A DNA stretch of 64,000 bases, taken from Bacteroidetes bacterium GWC2_46_850 (GTDB lineage Bacteria; Bacteroidota; Bacteroidia; Bacteroidales; Dysgonomonadaceae). Below the pieces are notes generated by a model. That model ran no database searches, was not told the origin of the DNA, and worked only from the letters and a program-made list of their open reading frames with translations. Made by a program: the position numbers and the translations under genes. Positions 25,602 to 34,573 of this stretch are shown one piece after another (within the stretch, counting starts at the first letter, position 1; each line of letters opens with the position of its first letter). The DNA lies in the NCBI GenBank assembly GCA_001768325.1, contig MENQ01000012.1, forward strand, positions 62,001 to 126,000. Direction: 5' to 3'.

Positions 25602-25623
25602 TTTTTTCGGGAATAAAAAATGC
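25599..25623. repeat. A/T-rich inverted repeat abutting the sus operator
   Basis: Arms 25599-25607 and 25615-25623 (GCATTTTTT / AAAAAATGC) surround a 7-base loop; the left arm shares its first three bases with the operator. It could be a weak terminator for glsB, an extension of the operator, or chance in A/T-rich DNA. Confidence 0.5.
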
Positions 25624-25680
25624 AATATCAATCAGTTAGCAGATGGGGCGATAAAATGGAAATTAGACACGACCAGCTTC

Positions 25681-26670
25681 TTATCTCTTTCTTTTTGTGG
25701 CAACGATCCTTCTGAGTCTCATCAGAAAACGCTTACTGGGTTTACTTTTTAAATAGGTCTCGATGTGGCGTGCCCGCTTTTCTTCGAGAATCTGGTCTAT
25801 TTCGATGAGGATACCCGACTCTTCCACCTGTCCGAATTCGTCGTTGATGGCAGTGCCAAAAAAACGCATGGTGGGCGACAGGCTCATGTAAGCATTGATG
25901 AGCGGTGGAATGTTGTAACCCAGCGCACGTACTTCGCGGTTGAGAATTTTATAGTCTTCTTTGAAATTGCGGCCATGGAAAAGCTGTTTCATTTTCCCGA
26001 AGTCGGTATCCGTCACCAGTGGTTCGATGGGTGTGACCATCTGTTTTGTATCGGGGAAATGTTTGTTCAGGAAATAGAGAATCATATTGCGGGCATCCTT
26101 GTTGTAGGTGCCATACATGGTTACCTTGCCAAAGAAGTAGCGGATATCGGGATCGATGACGGTCAGTGCTCCCAGACCGTCCCAGAGATTATCGAGTGCG
26201 AAGATTCCCTTTCTTCCCAACAGAGTCGACTGATATTCGAGAGAGACAAAAGACCGTCCCAGTTCCACGGTGTAGGGCAGATATTCATGGATAAATTCCT
26301 GTGAAAAATTTAACAGGTGGGCGGTAGCCAGCATCGGTTTTCCCTGTTCATCGAACTCCACATCAGAACCGTATATAAAACGATATCCGCCCAGTATTTC
26401 CTCATTTTCAGGATCCCAGACGATTAGCTGCCGGTAAGGAATCTCCATGGTGTCATATTTGTCGATGTCGGCCTCCAGTCCCGTACCACCACCGTAGTGA
26501 CGGAATGCGATTTCGCGCAGCCGACCTACCTCGCGCATCAGATTGGGCGAGTCGTGTGCGGTGAAAACATATATCTCGTTGTTGGCCTTGTTGGTGCTCC
26601 TGACCCTTTTCTGTACGGTTAGTTCGCTTTTTATCAGTTCCTTGGATACCGGTTCTATGATCTTTTCCAT
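25681..26670 (-). CDS. glsB: glycine N-acyltransferase (GNAT fold), GlsB-like
   Basis: In Bacteroides, GlsB joins a 3-hydroxy fatty acid to glycine, the first step to commendamide-type N-acyl glycines and glycine lipids. This 329-residue protein has the acyltransferase region of the OlsB/hemolysin-like GNAT family: REIAFRHYGGGTG, EILGGYRFIYG, VELGRSFVSLEYQ and LWDGLGALTVIDPDIRYFFGKVTMYG. It lies 24 bases downstream of a lysophospholipid-acyltransferase-like gene, the arrangement known for glsA-glsB. No membrane helices are seen, so it is probably cytoplasmic or membrane-associated. The alternative is an ornithine N-acyltransferase; the amino acid used cannot be read from sequence. Confidence 0.8.
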   Translation of the reverse strand: MEKIIEPVSKELIKSELTVQKRVRSTNKANNEIYVFTAHDSPNLMREVGRLREIAFRHYGGGTGLEADIDKYDTMEIPYRQLIVWDPENEEILGGYRFIYGSDVEFDEQGKPMLATAHLLNFSQEFIHEYLPYTVELGRSFVSLEYQSTLLGRKGIFALDNLWDGLGALTVIDPDIRYFFGKVTMYGTYNKDARNMILYFLNKHFPDTKQMVTPIEPLVTDTDFGKMKQLFHGRNFKEDYKILNREVRALGYNIPPLINAYMSLSPTMRFFGTAINDEFGQVEESGILIEIDQILEEKRARHIETYLKSKPSKRFLMRLRRIVATKRKR

Positions 26671-26694
26671 TCTTTTATCGTTTGAAGATAAACA

Positions 26695-27519
26695 TCATTT
26701 CAATGTATAAACCACATCTTTTACATATTGCGCCCATTCCTGCGGAGTCTTTGACTTGTTGAATGTCTGCCAGGGTATAGGTTTGCCGAAAGTGATGGTA
26801 AACTCGCGATGACTGTTTTTGAACATCTCATCGGGTAGCCGGATTAATTCAATATTGAATTTCAGTCCGGATGCTTTGCGAAAATTGGCAAAATTGTAAA
26901 AGAAATTGGAGTTCCTGCCTTCAAAATGTACGGGTATGATGTCTCTTTGAAACTCTACTGACTTGATGATAAAGCTCTTCATCCATTCCAGATCGATGAT
27001 CTTTCCTTTTATTTTACGGGAACATAAACCTGCAGGAAAGGTGATAACCTGATTATCGGACGCATAGGCGTCGTTAATGGCTTTGGCCGATTCCTTGGCT
27101 TGGGCGCCGTATTTGTTGATGGGTACAAAAATCGGTTTCAGTGGATCGATAAAATACAATACATCGTTTACGAGATACTTGATCTTTCCGTCGTATTTCT
27201 CACCCAGAAAGGCCGAGAGGCAAATGCCATCCAGCCCGCCAAGCGGATGGTTAGAAGCGAAGGTGAATTTCCCCTGTTCAGGAATATTCTCTTCACCATG
27301 TATCTTTAATCGCAAATGGAACTCTTTATCCACCAGAGCATGCATGAAGTCAACACCTTCCAATCCCTGGTTTCGTGAAAGAATTCCATTGATATCATCC
27401 TGGTGCAGTGTTCGCTTGAGATAATTAATCAGAAACCGGGGAATTATGTGGTAATGCTTTGATGCCTTGGCTTTTAAAATATTGTCCACATCAATCCTGA
27501 ATCCATTCTGTTGGCTCAT
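26695..27519 (-). CDS. glsA: acyltransferase of the PlsC/OlsA type, GlsA-like
   Basis: GlsA esterifies a second fatty acid onto the hydroxyl of N-acyl glycine to make the two-chain glycine lipid. The 274-residue product has acyltransferase block I as FASNHPLGGLDG, where the usual His-X4-Asp has one extra residue, plus FVPINKYG (block II-like) and VITFPAGLCSRK and IIPVHFEGRNS (blocks III/IV). It is upstream of glsB on the same strand and has a perfect -7 element 29 bases before its start. It shares a 272-base divergent intergenic region with mraZ. It could instead acylate another lipid. Confidence 0.8.
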   Translation of the reverse strand: MSQQNGFRIDVDNILKAKASKHYHIIPRFLINYLKRTLHQDDINGILSRNQGLEGVDFMHALVDKEFHLRLKIHGEENIPEQGKFTFASNHPLGGLDGICLSAFLGEKYDGKIKYLVNDVLYFIDPLKPIFVPINKYGAQAKESAKAINDAYASDNQVITFPAGLCSRKIKGKIIDLEWMKSFIIKSVEFQRDIIPVHFEGRNSNFFYNFANFRKASGLKFNIELIRLPDEMFKNSHREFTITFGKPIPWQTFNKSKTPQEWAQYVKDVVYTLK

Positions 27520-27548
27520 TGTATTTTTCCTCTACTTCTAATACGTCG

Positions 27549-27556
27549 CAAATGTA
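27549..27556 (-). promoter_or_regulatory. -7 element for glsA-glsB
   Basis: The minus strand reads TACATTTG, a perfect TAnnTTTG, 29 bases upstream of the glsA start. Confidence 0.55.
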
Positions 27557-27713
27557 CAAAAAATCGTGAACGCATTGGATATGATTGACCAAATTTCTTT
27601 ATTTACAATCACAAACCCACTAATATCCGATTTCTGGATAATGATAATATGCACTAAAATAGCAAGTTATGATATCTTTTTTGGTTGTTGATAACTTTTT
27701 GGTAAAATATTGT

Positions 27714-27735
27714 GTGGAAATGTGGGGGAAAGTGG
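27714..27735 (+). promoter_or_regulatory. possible MraZ-binding repeats upstream of mraZ
   Basis: Three GTGG words begin at 27714, 27722 and 27732 (spacing 8 and 10 bases), two of them next to GAAA. MraZ proteins bind sets of short G-rich direct repeats about one helical turn apart before their own operons. A weak -7 candidate (TACTTTTA, 27745-27752) follows. Confidence 0.45.
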
Positions 27736-27791
27736 TTTATTTTGTACTTTTACAGCGTGAATGGTTCTATCCGTTTGAAATTGATAGAGAA

Positions 27792-28244
27792 ATGTTGCAG
27801 TTTCTGGGAAATATGGAAGCCAAGGCCGATGCAAAGGGTCGAATTTTTGTGCCGGCAATATTTCGCAAGCGCTTGCAGTGCGAAGGTGAGGAGTTTTTGG
27901 TGCTTCGAAAAGATATTTTTCAGGAATGTCTGGTGTTGTATCCGGGAAGTGTCTGGGAAAAAGAGATTGAAATACTTCGGAGCCGGTTGAACAAGTGGAA
28001 CCGGGAACAGCAGCAAATCTTCCGTCAGTTTGTGTTGGACGCCGAAAGGCTTGAGATGGATGCGAGCGGGCGTATACTCATACCAAAACGTTATCTGCAG
28101 ATGGCTTCCATCGGTTCAGATGTCCGCTTCCTCGGTGTAGATGAAACCATTGAGATTTGGTCAAAAGAAAAACTGGAGCAACCCCTGGTTGATCCCGGAG
28201 AATTTTCTTCTGCCTTACAGCAGTTGATGGCGCACTTCCCTTAA
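27792..28244 (+). CDS. mraZ: transcriptional regulator MraZ
   Basis: MraZ is the first gene of the division and cell-wall cluster and represses or tunes it. The 150-residue protein has two SpoVT/AbrB-like halves: GNMEAKADAKGRIFVPAIFRK at the N-terminus and DASGRILIPKRYLQMA in the second half, each with the D-x-K/S-GR-(I)-P core. The frame is open upstream to an ATG at 27669, but the fold begins at MLQFLGNMEAK and the upstream part contains G-rich repeats, so 27792 is preferred. The gap to rsmH is 11 bases. Confidence 0.93.
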   Translation: MLQFLGNMEAKADAKGRIFVPAIFRKRLQCEGEEFLVLRKDIFQECLVLYPGSVWEKEIEILRSRLNKWNREQQQIFRQFVLDAERLEMDASGRILIPKRYLQMASIGSDVRFLGVDETIEIWSKEKLEQPLVDPGEFSSALQQLMAHFP

Positions 28245-28255
28245 TTTTCAGGGCT

Positions 28256-29191
28256 ATGGTAAATAACGGCAGTCAGATGGCATATCATATTCCGGCTTTG
28301 CTCAATGAAAGCATCGACGGGTTGGGTATCCGTCCCTCCGGCGTGTATGTAGATGTCACTTTTGGTGGGGGTGGTCATTCCCGTGAAATCTTGCGCCGAT
28401 TAAATAAAAACGGGCGCCTCATTGCTTTCGACCAGGATGAGGATGCGATATTGAACGCCATCGGCGATCCCCGCTTCACATTCGTAAGAAGTAATTTCCG
28501 GTTTTTGAAGAATTTCCTTCGTTACCTGGGTGCCGATGAAGTGGATGGGGTGCTGGCCGACCTGGGTGTGTCGTCGCATCACTTTGACGACGCGGGACGC
28601 GGCTTTTCATTTCGTTTTAATGGAGATCTGGATATGCGCATGAACCGCAGTGCCCAGAAAAGTGCAGCTGATATTCTCAATGAATATCCGGAAGACAAAT
28701 TGTGTGATACCTTCTTAAAATATGGAGAACTCAGGAACGCGCACAGGATAGCTTCCGCAGTTGTTGCATACAGGCAGACGAAGAAGATAGCAGTGACAAA
28801 TGACTTGCTTGCTATTCTGGAGCCGTTTGCCTACAAGGATCGGGAGAAGAAAATACTGGCACAGGCTTTTCAGGCTCTCCGCATTGAAGTAAACGGTGAA
28901 ATGGAGGCACTGACGGAAATGCTCACACAAGCACTTCAGGTGCTGAAACCGGGAGGGCGGTTGAGCGTCATCTCCTATCACTCGCTGGAAGATCGCCTGG
29001 TGAAGAACTTTTTCAGAACAGGCAACTTTGAGGGAATATTGAAACGGGATTTTTATGGCAACATAGAAACTCCTTTCGAACAGGTCAACCGCAAAGTGAT
29101 TGTGCCTGCAGAAGAGGAACAACAGCAAAACCCACGGTCGCGAAGTGCCAAGCTGCGCATTGCAGAGAAAAAGGAAAACGCTGACAGCTGA
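28256..29191 (+). CDS. rsmH: 16S rRNA (cytosine1402-N4)-methyltransferase RsmH (MraW)
   Basis: RsmH methylates N4 of C1402 in 16S rRNA, the same base that RsmI modifies. The 311-residue protein shows HIPALLNESIDGL, the SAM site VDVTFGGGGHSREIL, GVLADLGVSSHHFDDAGRGF, the family motif DMRMNRS, and SYHSLEDRLVKNFFR near the C-terminus. A second ATG at 28277 is also plausible because conserved sequence begins there. It is in the usual dcw position between mraZ and ftsL. Confidence 0.97.
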   Translation: MVNNGSQMAYHIPALLNESIDGLGIRPSGVYVDVTFGGGGHSREILRRLNKNGRLIAFDQDEDAILNAIGDPRFTFVRSNFRFLKNFLRYLGADEVDGVLADLGVSSHHFDDAGRGFSFRFNGDLDMRMNRSAQKSAADILNEYPEDKLCDTFLKYGELRNAHRIASAVVAYRQTKKIAVTNDLLAILEPFAYKDREKKILAQAFQALRIEVNGEMEALTEMLTQALQVLKPGGRLSVISYHSLEDRLVKNFFRTGNFEGILKRDFYGNIETPFEQVNRKVIVPAEEEQQQNPRSRSAKLRIAEKKENADS

Positions 29192-29201
29192 ACGCTAAAA
29201 T

Positions 29202-29546
29202 ATGAAACTGAAGTTCGATAACATACGCAAATCGTTTGTCCATGTTTTTGGAGGAAGTGTTCTCACTGAGAACTACTTCCTCAAGAACATGCGGTTCATC
29301 ATTGCGATTGTGGCGATTATGTTTCTGTTTATCGGACATCGCTATAAGGTATTGCAGAAAATGTCGGAGATTGAGCGCCTGGAGCAGGTGCTGAAAGATG
29401 CAAAATATGAGTCACTCACCATCTCTTCCAGCTTGACTGAGGCAAGCAGGCAGGGAGAAATTGAACGACGGGTGGCAGAGGCGGGACTGGAGCTGAAGGT
29501 GACCAGTGAACCGATATATTATCTCAATAAAAAGGAGAAAGATTAG
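29202..29546 (+). CDS. ftsL: FtsL-like division protein
   Basis: A 114-residue bitopic membrane protein with one helix (about residues 30-46, MRFIIAIVAIMFLFIGH) and a periplasmic coiled coil (KVLQKMSEIERLEQVLKDAKYE). FtsL helps recruit and activate the FtsWI synthase at the septum. Sequence is poorly conserved in this family, so the call rests on size, topology and position between rsmH and ftsI. The C-terminal LKVTSEPIYYL is also seen in Bacteroidetes FtsL. Confidence 0.85.
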   Translation: MKLKFDNIRKSFVHVFGGSVLTENYFLKNMRFIIAIVAIMFLFIGHRYKVLQKMSEIERLEQVLKDAKYESLTISSSLTEASRQGEIERRVAEAGLELKVTSEPIYYLNKKEKD

Positions 29547-29592
29547 CATGAAAGACCAGGCGGCGGGCCCGTAATGCTTAAATCCGAAAAAA

Positions 29593-31791
29593 ATGCAGGA
29601 ACAGAAAAGAAGAGATAAGAAAGGTGTTTTGGGACGATACGGTCTGATCGTGGCCCTATTGATGTTTTTAGCCGTGGCGATCATTTTCAAGGCTGCCCAA
29701 ATTGTATTTACTACCGAAGGAAAGAAATGGCGCGAAGTGGGCGTAAAAGAAACGGTCATCAAGGACCGGGTAATCCTGCCCAAACGGGGAAATATCTATA
29801 CGCACGACGGCAAACTGCTTGCCACGACCGAACCGTTATATAGCATTTATATGGACTTCTGGGCTGGCGGTATGGAAAAAGATACGCTTGATAAGTACGT
29901 AGGTGACCTTTCTGTGGCGCTGTCTAAAAAATTCCCCGACCGTTCGGCCGCACAATACAAGAGTGTGATCATGAACGGGTGGATGATGCGGGAAAAAGAG
30001 GAACGGGAGATCCGGGAAAATCAGGCAAGGGGATCAGACAAAAAAGTAGCCATTCGTTCCCGTTATGTGAAAATACTGCGACGGGACATTTCCTATGTCG
30101 AACTGAAAGAGATCCGTACTTATCCCTTCTGGAACCAACGTTCAAACCGTAGCGGACTGATTGCCGAAGAGCGGAATGCACGCAAGAAACCTTTCGGAAA
30201 CCTGGCAACCCGCACCGTCGGAAATGTATATAAGGATTTGGAGAAGGGAGGAGCCAGCGGCCTCGAGCTGAAATATGATTCGCTGTTGAGTGGTGTTCCG
30301 GGTGTAAAATTCAGGCAGAAGATTCAAGGAAAGTGGATGGACGTAGTGGAAAAGCCTGCGGAAGAGGGTTGGGATATTGTCACGACCATTGATGCGGATA
30401 TCCAGGATATTGCGGAACGTTCCCTGCGTGACAAGCTGGTGGAGACCGAAGCAGAGTCAGGTACCGCCATCATCATGGAGGTGCAGAGCGGCGAGATCAA
30501 AGGAATTGTGAACCTCGACAGGTTGACAAGTGGCGATTATGCCGAAGGAAATCCCAATGCATTTTCATATATGAATGAGCCGGGATCTACCTTTAAAACG
30601 GTGACGGCCATGGTGGCGCTCGACGATGGTGTGGTGACTCCCACCGACTCTTTTTACGTGGGCAACGGCCTCTTTCAGTATAACAAAAGATGGGTGCGTG
30701 ATCATTACTGGCGTCGGGGACAAAATAGAGGCTTTCTCACGGTAGCAGAGGGTATCGCCATCTCCTCAAACGTGGTAATGAGCAAAATTGTATTGAAGGG
30801 ATACGAAAACAACCCCGCCAAATATGTGGAAGGCATAGACCGGATCGGCCTGAGAAAACAACTGAAGTGGGATGTGCCGCTCAACGGAATTGAAGGAACA
30901 TCCTCCATCCGTTTTCCAGATGATAAAACCAACTATTGGTCCAGGACAACACTCCCGTGGATGTCGTTCGGCTACGAAACGAAGATTCCGCCCATCTATA
31001 TGCTGATGTTTTATAATGGCATCGCCAATGGCGGCAACATGATCAAGCCTTTTATCGCCAAACAATTTGTGAAAGATGGTAAAGTTACCAGGGAGATGGA
31101 GGCGGAAGTGATCAACCCGAAGATGTGCAAGGAGACAACATTGCAGCAAATACAGGAGATGCTGGTGGGTGTCGTTGAAGAAGGAACAGCCAAGGTGGTG
31201 GGCTCTGATTATTTCCCCATTGCAGGGAAGACGGGTACCGCACAAATAGCTTCGGGTGGCGGGTACGGCGGATATTATGTCTCCTTTTGCGGATATTTCC
31301 CTGCCGACAAGCCGATGTACACCATATTTGTGGGTCTGAGAAAACCAAAAGGGGTACCCTCGGGTGGCGGTATGGCCGGCATGGTATTCAAAAACATTGC
31401 CGAACAGACCTATGTGCGAAAAGTGCAACTCACCGTGGAGGACTGCAAAATAGATTCCACCCTGCAAAAAGAACCTGTCATAAAGCACGGTAACTGGAAA
31501 CAGAATCAGAAACTGCTTACCCTGTTGAATTATCCTGTCAGCAAACCGGATGAAGCAACCGATTGGGTGAAGATGACACAGGATAGTCTGGTTTATCAGC
31601 CACAGACCCTGACATTAAACAGGTCGCTGATCCCTGATGTGCGTGGTATGGGAGCTAGGGATGCCGTATACCTGCTGGAGAAAATGGGACTCAGGACAAA
31701 CCTGACCGGAGCCGGAAAAGTTGTATCCCAATCATTCACACCGGGTCAGAAATTGGTAAGAGGAACAACCATCACCATCACATTACAATAG
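29593..31791 (+). CDS. ftsI: septal peptidoglycan transpeptidase FtsI (PBP3-type) with PASTA domain
   Basis: Cross-links septal peptidoglycan with FtsW. The 732-residue protein has one N-terminal membrane helix (LIVALLMFLAVAIIFKAA), the PBP dimerisation region with RSGLIAEERNARKKPFG, and a transpeptidase domain. The latter has the active-site serine in EPGSTFK (Ser332), the SSN triad (391-393) and AGKTGTAQIA (Lys546). A single C-terminal PASTA domain (IPDVRGMGARDAVYLLEKMG) is present, which Escherichia FtsI lacks but Bacteroidetes homologues often have. The 3-base gap to murE suggests translational coupling. Confidence 0.96.
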   Translation: MQEQKRRDKKGVLGRYGLIVALLMFLAVAIIFKAAQIVFTTEGKKWREVGVKETVIKDRVILPKRGNIYTHDGKLLATTEPLYSIYMDFWAGGMEKDTLDKYVGDLSVALSKKFPDRSAAQYKSVIMNGWMMREKEEREIRENQARGSDKKVAIRSRYVKILRRDISYVELKEIRTYPFWNQRSNRSGLIAEERNARKKPFGNLATRTVGNVYKDLEKGGASGLELKYDSLLSGVPGVKFRQKIQGKWMDVVEKPAEEGWDIVTTIDADIQDIAERSLRDKLVETEAESGTAIIMEVQSGEIKGIVNLDRLTSGDYAEGNPNAFSYMNEPGSTFKTVTAMVALDDGVVTPTDSFYVGNGLFQYNKRWVRDHYWRRGQNRGFLTVAEGIAISSNVVMSKIVLKGYENNPAKYVEGIDRIGLRKQLKWDVPLNGIEGTSSIRFPDDKTNYWSRTTLPWMSFGYETKIPPIYMLMFYNGIANGGNMIKPFIAKQFVKDGKVTREMEAEVINPKMCKETTLQQIQEMLVGVVEEGTAKVVGSDYFPIAGKTGTAQIASGGGYGGYYVSFCGYFPADKPMYTIFVGLRKPKGVPSGGGMAGMVFKNIAEQTYVRKVQLTVEDCKIDSTLQKEPVIKHGNWKQNQKLLTLLNYPVSKPDEATDWVKMTQDSLVYQPQTLTLNRSLIPDVRGMGARDAVYLLEKMGLRTNLTGAGKVVSQSFTPGQKLVRGTTITITLQ

Positions 31792-31794
31792 CGT

Positions 31795-33261
31795 ATGAAA
31801 CTACAAGAATTAATAGAAAAATGCCGTGTCGTTGCTTTTCGTGGCAACGAAGAGGTGGAAGTAACCGGCATTACTTCCGACTCGCGCACCGTGACGCAGG
31901 GCTCCCTGTTTATCGCGGTAGAAGGAATATGTACCGATGGTCATGCCTACATCGGGAAAGCAATTGAACAGGAAGCGGCTGTGGTGGTGTATGATAAGCC
32001 GATGATTGAAGAATATTTCTCCAGGGTTACCTATGTACAGGTCGAAGACAGCACACAGGCGCTTGCCCTTATAGCCGCGCAGTGGTTCGGAAATCCTTCG
32101 GAAGAGCTGCAGCTGGTGGGCGTGACCGGCACCAATGGTAAGACCACCATTGCCACCTTGCTCTACAAAGCGTTCCGCAACCTTGGATATCCTGCCGGAC
32201 TACTTTCCACGGTGGCCAATTTTGTGAACGACGAGCGTTATGCTACCACACACACCACTGTGGATCCCATCACACTGAACGCATATCTCCGGATGATGGT
32301 GGATGCCGGATGTGGACATGCCTTTATGGAAGTAAGCTCCCATGCCATCCATCAGAAGCGGATCCATGGACTTCGTTTTGCGGGCGGCATCTTTACCAAC
32401 CTCACCCAGGATCATCTCGATTATCACAAGAATATGCTGGAGTACCGGAATGTGAAGAAGTCGTTTTTCGATAATCTTCCTTCCGACGCCTTTGCACTCA
32501 CCAATGCCGACGATAAAAATGGTGGCGTGATGTTGCAGAACTGCAAAGCCAGAAAATTTTCCTACTCTGTGACGGGAATTGCCGATTTTAAGGCCCGCAT
32601 CTTCGAGAAACATTTCGACGGTACCGATATTGAAATTAACGGCAGAGAGCTTTCGGTGCAGTTTGTGGGTGTTTTTAACGTCTATAATCTCCTGGCCGTG
32701 TACGGTACGGGCGCTTTGCTCGGACTTGATCAGGAAGAACTGCTTCGGGTTCTTTCTCTCTTAAGCCCCGTGGCCGGTCGTTTTCAGACGATGCGTTCAC
32801 CCAAAGCTTATACGGCAATTGTTGACTACGCACATACGCCCGATGCGCTGACCAATGTGTTGAACGCCATTCACGAAGTGCTCAACAACAAGGGGCACAT
32901 CATCACAGTTGTAGGTTGCGGTGGCAACCGCGACAGGACAAAACGTCCGCTCATGGCGCGTGAAGCGGTGAACCTCAGCGATAAGGTAGTGTTCACCTCC
33001 GATAATCCGCGGTTTGAAGAACCAGCCGATATCCTGCAGGATATGCTCGACGGACTTACCCAGGAGCAGAGAGAGGGTGCACTCACCATCACGGAAAGGC
33101 GCGAAGCCATCAAAACAGCCTGTCTTCTGGCACAGCCCGGAGATGTAATTCTCATTGCCGGGAAAGGACATGAAGATTATCAGGAAGTAAAAGGTGTGAA
33201 GCACCATTTCGACGACGGGGAAGAGGTACAAAAAATATTTGATGCACAGCGTCAGGCCTGA
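31795..33261 (+). CDS. murE: UDP-MurNAc-L-Ala-D-Glu:meso-diaminopimelate ligase MurE
   Basis: Adds the third stem residue to the peptidoglycan precursor in the cytoplasm. The 488-residue protein has the Mur-ligase ATP site [14 protein letters not shown] (about 111-123), [15 protein letters not shown], the carbamylated-lysine region, and [11 protein letters not shown] beginning at Asp403. The DNPR tetrapeptide is the marker of meso-diaminopimelate-specific MurE, so the wall is predicted to be DAP-type. The C-terminal [12 protein letters not shown] is also characteristic. Confidence 0.97.
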   Translation: MKLQELIEKCRVVAFRGNEEVEVTGITSDSRTVTQGSLFIAVEGICTDGHAYIGKAIEQEAAVVVYDKPMIEEYFSRVTYVQVEDSTQALALIAAQWFGNPSEELQLVGVTGTNGKTTIATLLYKAFRNLGYPAGLLSTVANFVNDERYATTHTTVDPITLNAYLRMMVDAGCGHAFMEVSSHAIHQKRIHGLRFAGGIFTNLTQDHLDYHKNMLEYRNVKKSFFDNLPSDAFALTNADDKNGGVMLQNCKARKFSYSVTGIADFKARIFEKHFDGTDIEINGRELSVQFVGVFNVYNLLAVYGTGALLGLDQEELLRVLSLLSPVAGRFQTMRSPKAYTAIVDYAHTPDALTNVLNAIHEVLNNKGHIITVVGCGGNRDRTKRPLMAREAVNLSDKVVFTSDNPRFEEPADILQDMLDGLTQEQREGALTITERREAIKTACLLAQPGDVILIAGKGHEDYQEVKGVKHHFDDGEEVQKIFDAQRQA

Positions 33262-33284
33262 TTTGTAATAAAAAGATTGAATCG

Positions 33285-34544
33285 ATGTTATATTATTTTT
33301 TTGAGTATTTAGACAAACTTGATGTCCCCGGAGCAGGCATGTTTCAATACGTGATGTTCCGCTCAGCCATGGCGGTAGTTTTTTCGCTACTGATCGGCAT
33401 ATTTGTCGGGAAGAAGATCATCGGGAAGCTCCAACAGAAACAGATCGGAGAAACCATTCGCAATCTCGACCTGGAAGGACAGTACAGCAAGCGCGGAACA
33501 CCTACCATGGGGGGAGTCATTATTATTCTCTCCATTCTTGTCTCTACCCTGCTCTTCGGGAAGTTGGAAAACATCTATATCATCCTGATGCTCGTCAGTA
33601 CGGTATGGCTGGGAATGCTTGGCTTTGCAGATGATTATATCAAGGTGTTCAAAAAAGATAAAGAGGGACTGAAAGGAAAATTCAAAATTGTGGCACAGGT
33701 CGGACTGGGACTCATTGTGGGGTTGACCATGTATTTCAGTCCCGACATTGTGGTGCGGGAAAATATGGAGATACGGGTGAATAATGTAATTGAAGAAGTC
33801 ACCTACCAAACCGAAGATGTGAAAACCACCAGCACCACCATTCCCTTTATGAAGAATAACAACTTCGACTATAAATGGCTCGTAAACTGGATGGGCGACT
33901 ATGCCGACGAGGCTGTGTGGGTTGTCCTTATCCTGGTGGTCATCCTTATTGTGACGGCAGTGTCGAACAGTGCCAACCTGACGGACGGGCTGGACGGACT
34001 CACGTCGGGTTCCTCGGCCATCATCGGGGTGGCATTGGGTATCCTGGCTTATGTGTCGGGACGTGTGGACTTTGCGTCTTACCTCAATATCATGCACATC
34101 CCCGGGGGAGACGAACTGATGGTATTTGCCTCCGCCTTCGTGGGAGCCTGTGTGGGTTTTCTCTGGTATAACGCATATCCGGCACAGGTGTTTATGGGCG
34201 ATACGGGGAGCCTCACCCTGGGAGGAATCATTGGTGTGTTTGCTGTGCTTATTCACAAAGAGTTGCTGCTGCCCATCCTGTGCGGTGTCTTCTTCGTGGA
34301 GGCCTTGTCGGTCATAGCGCAGGTGACATACTTTAAATATACAAAGAAGAAATATGGTGTCGGCAGGCGCATCTTCAAGATGACACCGCTGCATCATCAT
34401 TACCAGAAGCCTGGTGATGGAAGTATCAATGCTTTGATCCAGAAGCCTTTTGCTCCGCTTGCCGAGCCCAAGATCGTAAATCGCTTCTGGCTGGTGGGAA
34501 TGATCCTGGCAGTGCTGACGCTGGCGACACTCAAGATGAGATAG
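33285..34544 (+). CDS. mraY: phospho-MurNAc-pentapeptide translocase MraY
   Basis: Transfers phospho-MurNAc-pentapeptide to undecaprenyl phosphate, making lipid I at the inner membrane. The 419-residue protein has about ten membrane helices and the catalytic aspartates in [12 protein letters not shown] and [12 protein letters not shown]. It also has [13 protein letters not shown] and the [12 protein letters not shown] loop. An insertion of about 50 residues between helices 4 and 5 ([19 protein letters not shown]) makes it longer than the Escherichia enzyme (360), as in other Bacteroidetes. Confidence 0.97.
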   Translation: MLYYFFEYLDKLDVPGAGMFQYVMFRSAMAVVFSLLIGIFVGKKIIGKLQQKQIGETIRNLDLEGQYSKRGTPTMGGVIIILSILVSTLLFGKLENIYIILMLVSTVWLGMLGFADDYIKVFKKDKEGLKGKFKIVAQVGLGLIVGLTMYFSPDIVVRENMEIRVNNVIEEVTYQTEDVKTTSTTIPFMKNNNFDYKWLVNWMGDYADEAVWVVLILVVILIVTAVSNSANLTDGLDGLTSGSSAIIGVALGILAYVSGRVDFASYLNIMHIPGGDELMVFASAFVGACVGFLWYNAYPAQVFMGDTGSLTLGGIIGVFAVLIHKELLLPILCGVFFVEALSVIAQVTYFKYTKKKYGVGRRIFKMTPLHHHYQKPGDGSINALIQKPFAPLAEPKIVNRFWLVGMILAVLTLATLKMR

Positions 34545-34573
34545 TGGCAAACCTGCATAAAGGTAGATAAACG

